From the NCBI GenBank assembly GCA_014879675.1, contig JACSRQ010000055.1:1-58699 (forward strand): a DNA stretch of 58,699 nt, read 5' to 3'. The notes under the pieces are model-generated. The model did not search any database, was not told the origin of the DNA, and saw only the letters and a list, made by a program, of their open reading frames with translations. This document shows positions 48,301 through 56,263 of the stretch, piece after piece. Source of the stretch: Ignavibacteria bacterium. GTDB taxonomy: Bacteria; Bacteroidota; Ignavibacteria; Tepidaquicellales; OLB5. The position numbers were made by a program, and so were the translations under genes. Position 1 is the first letter of the stretch, and every line of letters starts with the position of its first letter.

Positions 48301-49218
48301 TTTATTAAATTAGATACAAATTATATTAATGATAATTCTTGCAAAACAAAAACCCTTAACATTAGTTCGGGAATCAATGGAATGTGGTATGTGGTTAGTG
48401 ATCCGAACATTTCTACTATCGAACCAAGAGAAGTCACTACAGTTGATATATATGGATATAAAGGATGGAATGATCCTTTCCCTCAAACAAAGTGGATAAA
48501 TGCAAATATTGAGGAAAAAGGAATCTATACATATCAATGCTGTTTTTGTTTAGAGAATACTGATAATGCTTCAATTTCGTTGAAATATTATGTAGATAAT
48601 GAAGCACGGTTTTTTCTTAATGGTTACGAACTTCCTGATTATAAAGTTGATTTCCCAGGTAACTTTAATAAACCATTCAAACAGGTTTCCATTTCAAATG
48701 AATTATTAAATAATGGTAATAACTGCCTAATTTTTATTGTAAAGAATTACAATGCTTTCGGTCATGGAACACCAACTGGCTTAAATGTTCAAGGTGTAGT
48801 TTTAGGAAATGTTCTCAAGCAAAATTGCTGTAATAAGGCAGTCTTACCCGCAAATTGTTCTTGCGGTGACAATGTTATTCCAAAAATAATAGTAACAAAC
48901 AGGAATTCAATGTCTCCTAAAACCGAAGAGCTTTCAGACGATGAAGGAACTTCATTAAATTCATTTTATTCATTATCAACTGGAAACGAATTGTCCTTTT
49001 CTTGCGATTATTTCTGTTCAAATCAGTATTGTCCTCCTCAATTCAAATGGGAAGTTTTAAACGATAATGACTTAGTAATCTTCGAAACAACCGAACAAAT
49101 ATTCCGATATGCATTCAGTTTCCAAGGATTCCCAAAACCTGTTTATTATAAATTACGGTTGACCATAAAATGTTTAGATAACACTTGTAAAACATTAACA
49201 ATAAGAATAAACCAATAA
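45340..49218 (+). CDS. Secreted Cys-rich multi-repeat protein
   Basis: 1292 aa; signal peptide; ~6 repeats bounded by CxCG... and C(G)GKxCDxC; no T9SS CTD. Confidence 0.85.
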   Translation: MRTFKTLAVIFMLFAAVTSLHAGDKVKIILHQPPPHQLGIGDMWNLSLENTTKSDLKIYLTGTATEEKDGLIIEGKSKVFTIKPGKTNYKYNDFPGAEIKYNNGKYKEVILRTGNAPEGSYTICVTAFEESGEIAGMENCIMQTVQQLGSISLISPEDGAEIDPKQPIVFTWTPLPKGGPYSIKIVEIKGDQSPDVAIKENRPILDKEGVKVNTYQYGLTDPKLVAGKKYAWQVTSGEVESEAWTFRMMSSQYQIIVDTVIIKCDTLTFNPNKFFYQIKIRNNNSAGTSGPSNTAKAYITSTNPIVTSIIPDFNTPITISYNNTGIISGSINFLIAPSSIQFVAKLEDNTQPEVYNATAPYTISLPICNISEGKCDCGRIDFQNNKITYTSSGELRTVSIQCDATYRVDPGSMVLFSPAFNCGGNCQARYEYTVNGIPKGIQASPYAIGPVNFLTNVKIRYWCGDNICDSCIVILDTLSKKELGDCGCNIGGLVFVNYNNSSETYPCPCGATINVNSNTLITFTPKNPCSGDSLCFKGSSYQILDSNYIVVGQSQLNIPPQGSFSYNFYLGNYTVKIKSICGSDTCECIIYIATGKPDCDCGRWENNNSGIGYTTKPPIPDINRVPKSNNKQENEDIRKLKIIPDTGIVNSNQNANSVNCNDTLSNFEKNTEFRFTSATYLCSSPGCTPQYIWTIKHPAPSTLVQDVNVKSFTTTLSESGIYTITRKITCGGKICDECVFYVKVDDVNTGHNTGNCNCGGWQREKKVTFSDNQRSWTKNIECFMPNVLGPVKPGLPITFVASYLCVPNCPTKYNWILYNMTDNTIESFADNVTGMPIQFTPAGSLTNYRFVLYPNCGGKICDSCGFNFKTLEKKQTCDCGRWFSRSLTAIHDGKDTLYNDYINCKDTIKISKLNTAINLFGSYACGSSDTGHCRAKYQFDWKTPSNQYNTSGNLVIGEYSFPAATQGIYSVTLYSLCDSKKCDSCNIFIKLDTNYINDNSCKTKTLNISSGINGMWYVVSDPNISTIEPREVTTVDIYGYKGWNDPFPQTKWINANIEEKGIYTYQCCFCLENTDNASISLKYYVDNEARFFLNGYELPDYKVDFPGNFNKPFKQVSISNELLNNGNNCLIFIVKNYNAFGHGTPTGLNVQGVVLGNVLKQNCCNKAVLPANCSCGDNVIPKIIVTNRNSMSPKTEELSDDEGTSLNSFYSLSTGNELSFSCDYFCSNQYCPPQFKWEVLNDNDLVIFETTEQIFRYAFSFQGFPKPVYYKLRLTIKCLDNTCKTLTIRINQ

Positions 49219-49778
49219 TTAAATATGAGAGATAACACTAGTAAAATATTATTTACATTTGTATTGATGGCTTTAATAGTTCCATAGAAAACATAATATT
49301 ACGGTTATATCAATTTGAACCATAAGTAACAGTTGGGCTATTAACTATGATACAATAACAAGCGATACGAATAATCGGTGCATTAATTTAATGGTTCCTG
49401 TATCAGTGTTTTATAAAGTTTTCAATGCGGATAAATCCGTAATGTGTGATCACAAAAATGTTAAGATACCAAGACCGTAGTAAGAGTAATATAAAAAACA
49501 AAATTGCTTCAAATCTAAAGGAGAAACAAAATGTTGAACCCAGGGAAATCCCGGTATTTATCGGGTAAAACAACAATTTAATTTTTATTACTCATCTTTA
49601 TCATTTCATTATTTGCAAATCTTCAGGCAGTGCAATGGCGATACTAGTTAATGAAGAACTGCGGCCTGGTAAATACGAAGTTGATTGGGATGCTTCGCAC
49701 AGGGCAAGTGGAGTGTATTATTACAAATTGGAGACTGAAAGTTATACAGAAACAAAGAAGATGGTACTTATCAAATAA
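49219..49778 (+). pseudogene. Decayed gene remnants ending in an orphan T9SS sorting domain
   Basis: 49635-49778 encodes MAILVNEELRPGKYEVDWDASHRASGVYYYKLETESYTETKKMVLIK*; signal-peptide-like FLLLIFIISLFANLQA just upstream in another frame. Confidence 0.75.
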
Positions 49779-49795
49779 ATAAATGTAGTTCTATA

Positions 49796-49975
49796 ATGCT
49801 GAAATTCCTGAAAAAACTGTTTAATGCAGATGTAACGATCGCTCCGGTTGTGAGTGTAATAGAAGACGAAGTTAACACTTTCGATACTTTAGACGACGCA
49901 ATATCAGGCAATGAAAATGATCCGAATAAGCAAAATGCATTAGAGGATAAATCTGCGGATAAAGATAAAGAGTAA
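49796..49975 (+). CDS. 59-aa small protein, paralogue of the ORF at 45106-45343
   Basis: MLKFLKKLFNADVTIAPVVSVIEDEVNTFDTLDDAISGNENDPNKQNALEDKSADKDKE; below the ORF-track cutoff. Confidence 0.6.
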   Translation: MLKFLKKLFNADVTIAPVVSVIEDEVNTFDTLDDAISGNENDPNKQNALEDKSADKDKE

Positions 49976-50046
49976 AAGCGTAATATATCTTTCCCGGTAT
50001 CCGGAGATTACAGTGGGCAAAAAGAGTTAGTCTCAAAATTCAATAG

Positions 50047-50069
50047 GAGACGACCCACCGGGTCGTCTC
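50047..50069. repeat. Palindromic repeat gagacgaccc-acc-gggtcgtctc
   Basis: perfect 10-bp arms. Confidence 0.75.
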
Positions 50070-50170
50070 TACACGATAATCCTAAAAAAACCAAAACATC
50101 TTGTTTTGAAACATTTCAAAATGTTTGATTTGAGACAAACTCATAAAGCCACTTTTGGGGTAGAATAGGT

Positions 50171-50944
50171 TTATTTCACAAACTCATACTTCAGTGAATC
50201 GTTAACCATATACAACCGGAGGCTTTTTGTACTATCGGCATTGATCTTAACGGTTTGGTATAATTTGCCTACTGAAATTGAGGCATTATGAAATCCGGGT
50301 GAGAGCTTTACATTTTTTATGATATCATCATCGCTGCTGATATCGCTTACAAGTATGCCCTTCTTAAATACGACATCACGGTTTATCTGCATATAGACTT
50401 CTTTTCCGAACAAAGTGCCGTTAAACTTTATCTCATATGGTTTCTTCTGAGCTTCCATATGATCTTTGCCGATCTTTTCTATGGCATTACTGCAGGCGGA
50501 CCATTCTTTCTTCCAGGAATCTTTGATGAAAGTCATTCCGGAGTTGCTTACGTTAATTTGTTTGCCTGGTTTCCAGCTAAGAGAAATACTTTCACCGCCG
50601 CGGTCATAAACTTTCTCTTCGTATGATTCAATTTCATCGAATTTGTTTTCAAGAAACACCGAATACAGTTTATCAAGCTCATCAGGAGTCAACCGGAAGT
50701 TAACACGCGTAACTGCGCCGCCATCGTTGATCTTGTAGTAACAAGAATCTTTTGAAATGAAAATATTTTCACTGTAATACATCATACCGCCGCTTTGTGA
50801 ATAACTGAAATACAGGTCATCGGGGCGTTTATCAGGCAGGGGAGAGTTATTGGAGCTGCCCGAACTTTTTGCGCAGATGAATCCGCTTGAAATAAACGAT
50901 AGACAAATTATCAGTATTGACAGATATTTCATTTTCAATTTCAT
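50171..50944 (-). CDS. Secreted/lipoprotein-like hypothetical protein
   Basis: signal peptide 'YLSILIICLSFISSGFICAKSSG'. Confidence 0.6.
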   Translation of the reverse strand: MKLKMKYLSILIICLSFISSGFICAKSSGSSNNSPLPDKRPDDLYFSYSQSGGMMYYSENIFISKDSCYYKINDGGAVTRVNFRLTPDELDKLYSVFLENKFDEIESYEEKVYDRGGESISLSWKPGKQINVSNSGMTFIKDSWKKEWSACSNAIEKIGKDHMEAQKKPYEIKFNGTLFGKEVYMQINRDVVFKKGILVSDISSDDDIIKNVKLSPGFHNASISVGKLYQTVKINADSTKSLRLYMVNDSLKYEFVK

Positions 50945-51073
50945 AAAATTATCAGTTAATTATGTTACTGAAATTACGGGAGTTTTGTTCCGATTGTACA
51001 AAATTAGGGAATTAATTTTATTTTTCAACTAAACACAGACAGGAATGTCTGTGCTACTATTAACTTTTTAAAA

Positions 51074-51583
51074 ATGAAAAAGGCAGAATATTATATAAGC
51101 AAGTTTGGACTCAAGAAACATCCCGAAGGCGGATGGTTTAAAGAAGTGTATAGGTCAGATGAATTGACAGCGGCTGAACATTTGCCGGAGAGGTATTCCG
51201 GAAGCAGGCATCACTCAACATCAATCTATTTTCTGCTGACAAGCGATACGTTTTCAGCGTTTCACTGCATCCGGTCAGATGAGCTGTGGCACTTTTATGA
51301 AGGCTCGCCGGTAACGATATATATGATCGATGACGAAGGAAAATATTCCGAGATCACTTTAGGTCGGAATATTGATGCGGGTGAAGTGTATCAATGTGTG
51401 ATACCGCAAGGAGCTTGGTTCGGTGCAAAGGTAAACGCGGCTGATTCGTTTTGCCTTGTTGGCTGCACCGTCGCGCCGGGATTCCACTTTGATGATTTTG
51501 AGCTGGCAAGCCGTGATAAGTTAATCAGTGACTACCCGCAGCATGGAGCAGTAATAGAAAAGCTGACGAGGAGTTTAGATTAG
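51074..51583 (+). CDS. Cupin (DUF985-like) protein
   Basis: 'HPEGGWFKEVYRS', 'STSIYFLLTSDTFSAFHCIRSDELWHFYEGSPVTIYMI'. Confidence 0.88.
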   Translation: MKKAEYYISKFGLKKHPEGGWFKEVYRSDELTAAEHLPERYSGSRHHSTSIYFLLTSDTFSAFHCIRSDELWHFYEGSPVTIYMIDDEGKYSEITLGRNIDAGEVYQCVIPQGAWFGAKVNAADSFCLVGCTVAPGFHFDDFELASRDKLISDYPQHGAVIEKLTRSLD

Positions 51584-51891
51584 ATCCTGTGTTTCCAGAT
51601 ATTCGGGTTTCTGCTATTATGTAAAACTGATACAACTCTTATTGAATAGTCCGTTTCATCAACAAAGAAATATACACAGTATGGAAACTTTCTAATTAAA
51701 TGCTTTCTGATGTCTAAATAAACGAGAGGATATAAGTGAGGATTTCGCTTTATCTTCTGAAAGGCTGAACTTAGGCTTCGAATAAAGGAATCACCAAGCG
51801 TTTTCTTTTGAAGCTCGTACCATGTATATGCGTCATCAATATCAGATTCAGCTTCTTCGGATACTAATAACTTAAATCTGGGGTTTTTCAA
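51580..51891 (-). CDS. RelE/ParE family toxin
   Basis: 'EEAESDIDDAYTWYELQKKTLGDSFIRSL...FPYCVYFFVDETDYSIRVVSVLHNSRNP'. Confidence 0.88.
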   Translation of the reverse strand: MKNPRFKLLVSEEAESDIDDAYTWYELQKKTLGDSFIRSLSSAFQKIKRNPHLYPLVYLDIRKHLIRKFPYCVYFFVDETDYSIRVVSVLHNSRNPNIWKHRI

Positions 51892-52099
51892 TGTATTTAT
51901 TTTTCAATGTTTCCCAGTTCTTGAATTTTGTCTTACCGCTTCTGATCTTCTTTAGTCTTTTTTTGATAACCTCGATGTGTTCCGGATAAGTAGTTCCCTG
52001 GACTTTTTCTTTGGCAATATTATCCCATAAAGTATGGACAATCTTTAATTTCTCGTTACGTGGTAAGTTGAGAAGTTTTTTCAGTTCGGTGTTAGTCAT
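51872..52099 (-). CDS. Addiction-module antitoxin component
   Basis: 75 aa immediately upstream of and overlapping the toxin; 'LPRNEKLKIVHTLWDNIA'. Confidence 0.8.
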   Translation of the reverse strand: MTNTELKKLLNLPRNEKLKIVHTLWDNIAKEKVQGTTYPEHIEVIKKRLKKIRSGKTKFKNWETLKNKYIEKPQI

Positions 52100-52250
52100 G
52101 TTTGATCTCTTTCAGTAAAATATATCAATTTAATTAATTATTCAACTAAAATATCAGAACCTTTCGAGCTGACTAAAGAGAAGCGTTATTAATGATTTAC
52201 ATAAGAATGAAGAGATAATAAAGAGGCTGACGAGGATTTGGTTCTCTGTA

Positions 52251-53021
52251 TTACTTCTTCTTCTGCAGGACATCAAAATTAAAGCCTATACTTGCGATCG
52301 GGTAAAACGGCAGCGGAAAATCTTTGCTTGGAACAAATACCGCAAGCAGATCGAAATTGATAAACTCGTAAAAGGCCCTGAATCCGGCGGATAATATTGG
52401 AATTGTTTCGCCAACAATTACCCAGTTCTCAGAGATCAGCTTAAATCCTTTGCCTAAACGAACATCGCCTCCAACCTGGACTATTGTTTTTTTATCAAAC
52501 AGGTCTTCAGTGAAATTGTAGCCAACACCAATATTCAGCGAAGCATCCTGGTTGCCTATAGAAGAAGCAATGTAAGCAATAGAAAATGATTCAAATGAAG
52601 AGCTCTCCTGTTTCGGGCACCATAACATTCCTGCGCTCATACTGATCGCTTCCGATTTCAAAAAGCGTACTTTGGGTGCGAAGTAATACAATCCAACAGG
52701 TACTGAAATTCCAACACCAACATTTATGTAATCTGTAATTCCAACGTGAACAGTAGGCAATGCCAGGAAGGGAATCACCACCATTGTAGCTATCTGCACC
52801 TGTCCCTGTTTAATAGTCCTGCCTGTTGGGGCAAGTATCATCCGGTTATCATTTTTGTCTTCCGGCAGGCGGATTGGCTGGTCAAACAGACTATCGGAAT
52901 GTTTTTCCCTGAGCGTCCAATTTATTTTATGTGTAATGATATTTTCCTGTGAGAGCAGTAATAAATTGCCCGGAAGAAGTGAGCAAATAACTGATAAGAG
53001 AATAATGTATGTTTTCATTTT
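52251..53021 (-). CDS. Secreted/outer-membrane beta-barrel-like hypothetical protein
   Basis: signal peptide from MKTYIILLSVICSL; repeated Gly/aromatic strands. Confidence 0.6.
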   Translation of the reverse strand, partial: KMKTYIILLSVICSLLPGNLLLLSQENIITHKINWTLREKHSDSLFDQPIRLPEDKNDNRMILAPTGRTIKQGQVQIATMVVIPFLALPTVHVGITDYINVGVGISVPVGLYYFAPKVRFLKSEAISMSAGMLWCPKQESSSFESFSIAYIASSIGNQDASLNIGVGYNFTEDLFDKKTIVQVGGDVRLGKGFKLISENWVIVGETIPILSAGFRAFYEFINFDLLAVFVPSKDFPLPFYPIASIGFNFDVLQKKK

Positions 53022-53133
53022 ACATGGAATTTGTTTCAATCCTTAGTGCAAAATAAGCCGTATGGAAACCAAATAAAATGATTTTTATCATAAAAAAGTT
53101 CAGTTATATTTGTAGAAATAAATCTATACTGAT

Positions 53134-53406
53134 ATGATAGAAACTTGGTTGTTGGTGGTTACATTGGTCCTGCCCAGGATCGCTTTGCTGATTGCATACT
53201 TTTCTCACCAGATACCCAATAATAATATTCCTTTTATTGGTGACATATTATTGTATGCATTCCTGCCCCGGCTGCTGATGATAATTTACATTTACGATAA
53301 CATGGGATGGCAGAATCCCTGGTTCTGGATACACATAGTTGTGGCAATTATTGTCTGGTCGAAAGGTTCGCAGGAAACTTATAAGCGTAAGTTCAGAAGA
53401 AGATGA
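53134..53406 (+). CDS. Small membrane protein
   Basis: 90 aa, three hydrophobic segments. Confidence 0.55.
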   Translation: MIETWLLVVTLVLPRIALLIAYFSHQIPNNNIPFIGDILLYAFLPRLLMIIYIYDNMGWQNPWFWIHIVVAIIVWSKGSQETYKRKFRRR

Positions 53407-53420
53407 ATACGTGAAACGTC

Positions 53421-53566
53421 AAAACTTCCAAAAAGCGGAAGTCAGGCGTGAAATGTGAAATGTGAAGCTTCCATAAAGCGGAAGGCAGGCGTGAAAACTT
53501 CCAAAAAGCGGAAGTCAGGCGTCAAATGTGAAATGTGAAGCTTCCATAAAGCGGAAGGCAGGCGTG
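53421..53566. repeat. 73-bp tandem duplication containing cttcc-N7-ggaag hairpins
   Basis: 53421-53493 and 53494-53566 differ by about one base. Confidence 0.85.
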
Positions 53567-53606
53567 AAATGGAGCTGTGATTAAAAATCACTTAAGAGTA
53601 AATCAG

Positions 53607-53633
53607 GACGGGTCAATTGGCCCGTCTTTTTTA
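53607..53633 (+). terminator. Rho-independent terminator
   Basis: gacggg...cccgtc plus T6. Confidence 0.7.
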
Positions 53634-53744
53634 TTGCCGGTCATTAGTTGTAAATCCAAAACAGGGCAGACTTCGTATGATGGTTAAAGGCGAATTATAT
53701 CAATTAATTAACTTTTAACTATAAACCATCTTAAAGGAGAGAAC

Positions 53745-54242
53745 ATGCGAAAGATATTTAGTTTTATGCTGCCGATTGCATTAGTGGCGGTAATTTCACT
53801 GCAAAGCTGCGGAGATAATACAACTACTAACAGTACACCCTCAACACAATCATTATATACAAGACTTGGCGGCTCTGCAGCTATTGATACAGTTGTTGCT
53901 GTGTTCATAAACAATGTTGCCGCTGATCCGCAGATTAACTTTTTCTTCGCGCCCGTGCTTGCAGATACAACAGGTGTAAGATACAGGCTGCTGAGGCAAA
54001 ACCTGGTGCAGCAGATTTGTATGGTAACAGCGGGACCGTGTTTATACCTTGGCAAAGATATGCGCAAGGCGCACTCGGGAATGGGAATAACTGCAGCTCA
54101 GTTCAATGCGCTGGTTAACGATCTCGTAGCTGCTATGACAACACTTGGCGTGGCAACAACAGAACAAAATGACCTGCTTGCAATTCTGGGTCCGCTGTGC
54201 GGAGATATTGTTGATAACGGTGCCGGTACGGGATGTCCGTAA
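53745..54242 (+). CDS. Truncated haemoglobin (group I-like) lipoprotein
   Basis: lipobox SLQSC; 'LYTRLGGSAAIDTVVAVFINNVAADPQI...GKDMRKAHSGMGITAAQFNALV'. Confidence 0.88.
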   Translation: MRKIFSFMLPIALVAVISLQSCGDNTTTNSTPSTQSLYTRLGGSAAIDTVVAVFINNVAADPQINFFFAPVLADTTGVRYRLLRQNLVQQICMVTAGPCLYLGKDMRKAHSGMGITAAQFNALVNDLVAAMTTLGVATTEQNDLLAILGPLCGDIVDNGAGTGCP

Positions 54243-54620
54243 GATGTGAAATAGCGAAATGTAAAACGTGAAACGTCAAATGTCAAACGTCAAACGAAAG
54301 GCGTGAAAATTTCCCAAAAAAGCGGAAGTCAGGCATGCAATGTGAAACGTCAGACGTAAAACGAGAGGCGTGAAATTATTCACAACGTCGTTTGAGAAGG
54401 CAGAGTGAAAATCGAGAATAGCTAAATTGAGACGAAAAGTTATCGGAATATTGAAACATAGACTGTAACATTAAATTACAAATTAATTCGGGGTTTAATT
54501 CTCATTTTCGGGAACTTTAGGTGCTGTAAGTGAAGTTAAACTCTGAAATAGCCGATACAATTACCTCCGTAAACGCTATGAATTACGTCCTTCAAATCAG
54601 ATTGGAACGTAGAATACAGA

Positions 54621-54648
54621 AAAAAAGGGCTATTTCCAGCCCTTTTTT
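54621..54648. terminator. Bidirectional terminator
   Basis: aaaaaagggct...agcccttttttat. Confidence 0.65.
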
Positions 54649-54714
54649 ATTTATACACATAAGTCATTGCAAATTAACAGTAGTTAGGAGTTTTAACACT
54701 ACTGAAAATTAGCT

Positions 54715-55956
54715 TTATTTGATCAATATCATTTTTTTAACTTCATTAAATCCGCCTGCAGTTATCCTGTAAAAATAAGTACCGCTGGGTAATGCCGATG
54801 CATCAAAAGTGACAGAGTAGTTTCCTGCTTGTAAATTTTCATTAACCAGCATAACTGCTTCTTTGCCAAGCAGGTCATAAACTCTAAGCTGCACATATTC
54901 CTGTTTACTTATGCTGAAGCTGAAAGTTGTTTGCGGATTGAACGGGTTTGGATAGTTCTGCCCCAGCGAGAAGCTCTGCGGAATTTCATTTCCTGTTTGA
55001 ACAAATGAAGTAATGCCGCCGTTGGTTGTCCGTAATATTGTTCCGCCAGCCCCAACAATTATTCCGTTATCATCAGCCGAGAAAACATGGATCGCCCTGA
55101 GGTTAGCCGTAACCGGGCATGTTTGTGTAAACCAGTTTACCCCCGCATTAGTTGATTTAAGTATTTTGCCACCTGAGCCAACCATATAAAATATATTGGA
55201 CGAAGCAAAATGCATCCCGGAAAGATCAGTTGATACTGATGTGGTTATAGTATTCCATGAAGTTCCGCCATTAGTTGTTCTTTTGATTAGAGCATTATTG
55301 CCGCACATCATCCCGGTATTTAAATTTACAAACTTCATATCAAAAAAAACTCCGGGTGTCTTAAAGATCTGAGTCCATGTATCACCCAGATTTGTTGATT
55401 TAAAAACAAATGTAGTATCATTTGCGTTATCAACACCAAGTATCATTACAGTTTGACCGGTTACATATATAATTCTGTTTGCGGTAATAGCTGAGTTAGA
55501 TGTATAGTTAATATTAGTAAAATTTGTGCCGCCATTTGTTGTTTTGCTTACTATTGTTGATCTTACGGCAAAACCCGTGTTAAGATCAACAAAAGCAAGA
55601 TCGCTGAATGATCCTGTTGCTATCTGCTGAACCCAGTTAATACCGCCGTTTGTTGATTTAAAAACCCCAACACTTGCAACCCAGCCCGTTGTAGCATTGC
55701 CGGTTGGCGGGAAAAATATTTTATTTATGTTACTTGCCGAAGGGCTTGTAAGTGATTGCCACGTCCCGCCGCCGTTGGTTGACTTAAGCACAGTGCCCCC
55801 AAATCCTGCTGCATAATTGGTTACTGTAGATATACACTGTATGCTTGTGAGAAAATTGGAAGTTCCCGATGTTGTTTGCACCCACTGCGAGCTGGTGAAA
55901 CTGTTAAAAAGTGAAATGGTGAATATGATTATTAATAACTTTGAAATTGTTTTCAT
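54715..55956 (-). CDS. YCF48/BNR-like propeller protein with T9SS sorting domain
   Basis: start moved to MKTISKLL (signal peptide); 'KSTNGGINW' blades; NYPNPFNPQTTFSFSI...KKMILIK. Confidence 0.9.
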   Translation of the reverse strand: MKTISKLLIIIFTISLFNSFTSSQWVQTTSGTSNFLTSIQCISTVTNYAAGFGGTVLKSTNGGGTWQSLTSPSASNINKIFFPPTGNATTGWVASVGVFKSTNGGINWVQQIATGSFSDLAFVDLNTGFAVRSTIVSKTTNGGTNFTNINYTSNSAITANRIIYVTGQTVMILGVDNANDTTFVFKSTNLGDTWTQIFKTPGVFFDMKFVNLNTGMMCGNNALIKRTTNGGTSWNTITTSVSTDLSGMHFASSNIFYMVGSGGKILKSTNAGVNWFTQTCPVTANLRAIHVFSADDNGIIVGAGGTILRTTNGGITSFVQTGNEIPQSFSLGQNYPNPFNPQTTFSFSISKQEYVQLRVYDLLGKEAVMLVNENLQAGNYSVTFDASALPSGTYFYRITAGGFNEVKKMILIK

Positions 55957-56263
55957 TTCTATTTGTCCTTTCTGAGACTTGTTTGAGTTGTATTTTTTTA
56001 AGCAGGACCTTAGGGTAAGCTCTCCGGATGAACTTACCTGTATCAGCCCTTCCCATGTCGTCTCAGATTGGGAGAACAATTCTTGGGGGAATTAACCTTA
56101 CTGCAACGACATGATTTAAAGACTTCACGAAGATAGGTTTTGAAACCCTGGCTGACAAAACAATTAGTGAAGCGGATTAATTCAGAATATTTCTTATATT
56201 TGCAGTGTATTTTGTAATAATAAGCTGTAAATCATAACAAAAACCAGTCAGGATTAATTCAGA

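Noticed and set aside
53421-53566. Repeats at 53.4-53.6 kb considered as a mini-CRISPR
   Set aside because: The unit is a simple 73-bp tandem duplication with internal hairpins and no distinct spacers; no cas genes nearby.
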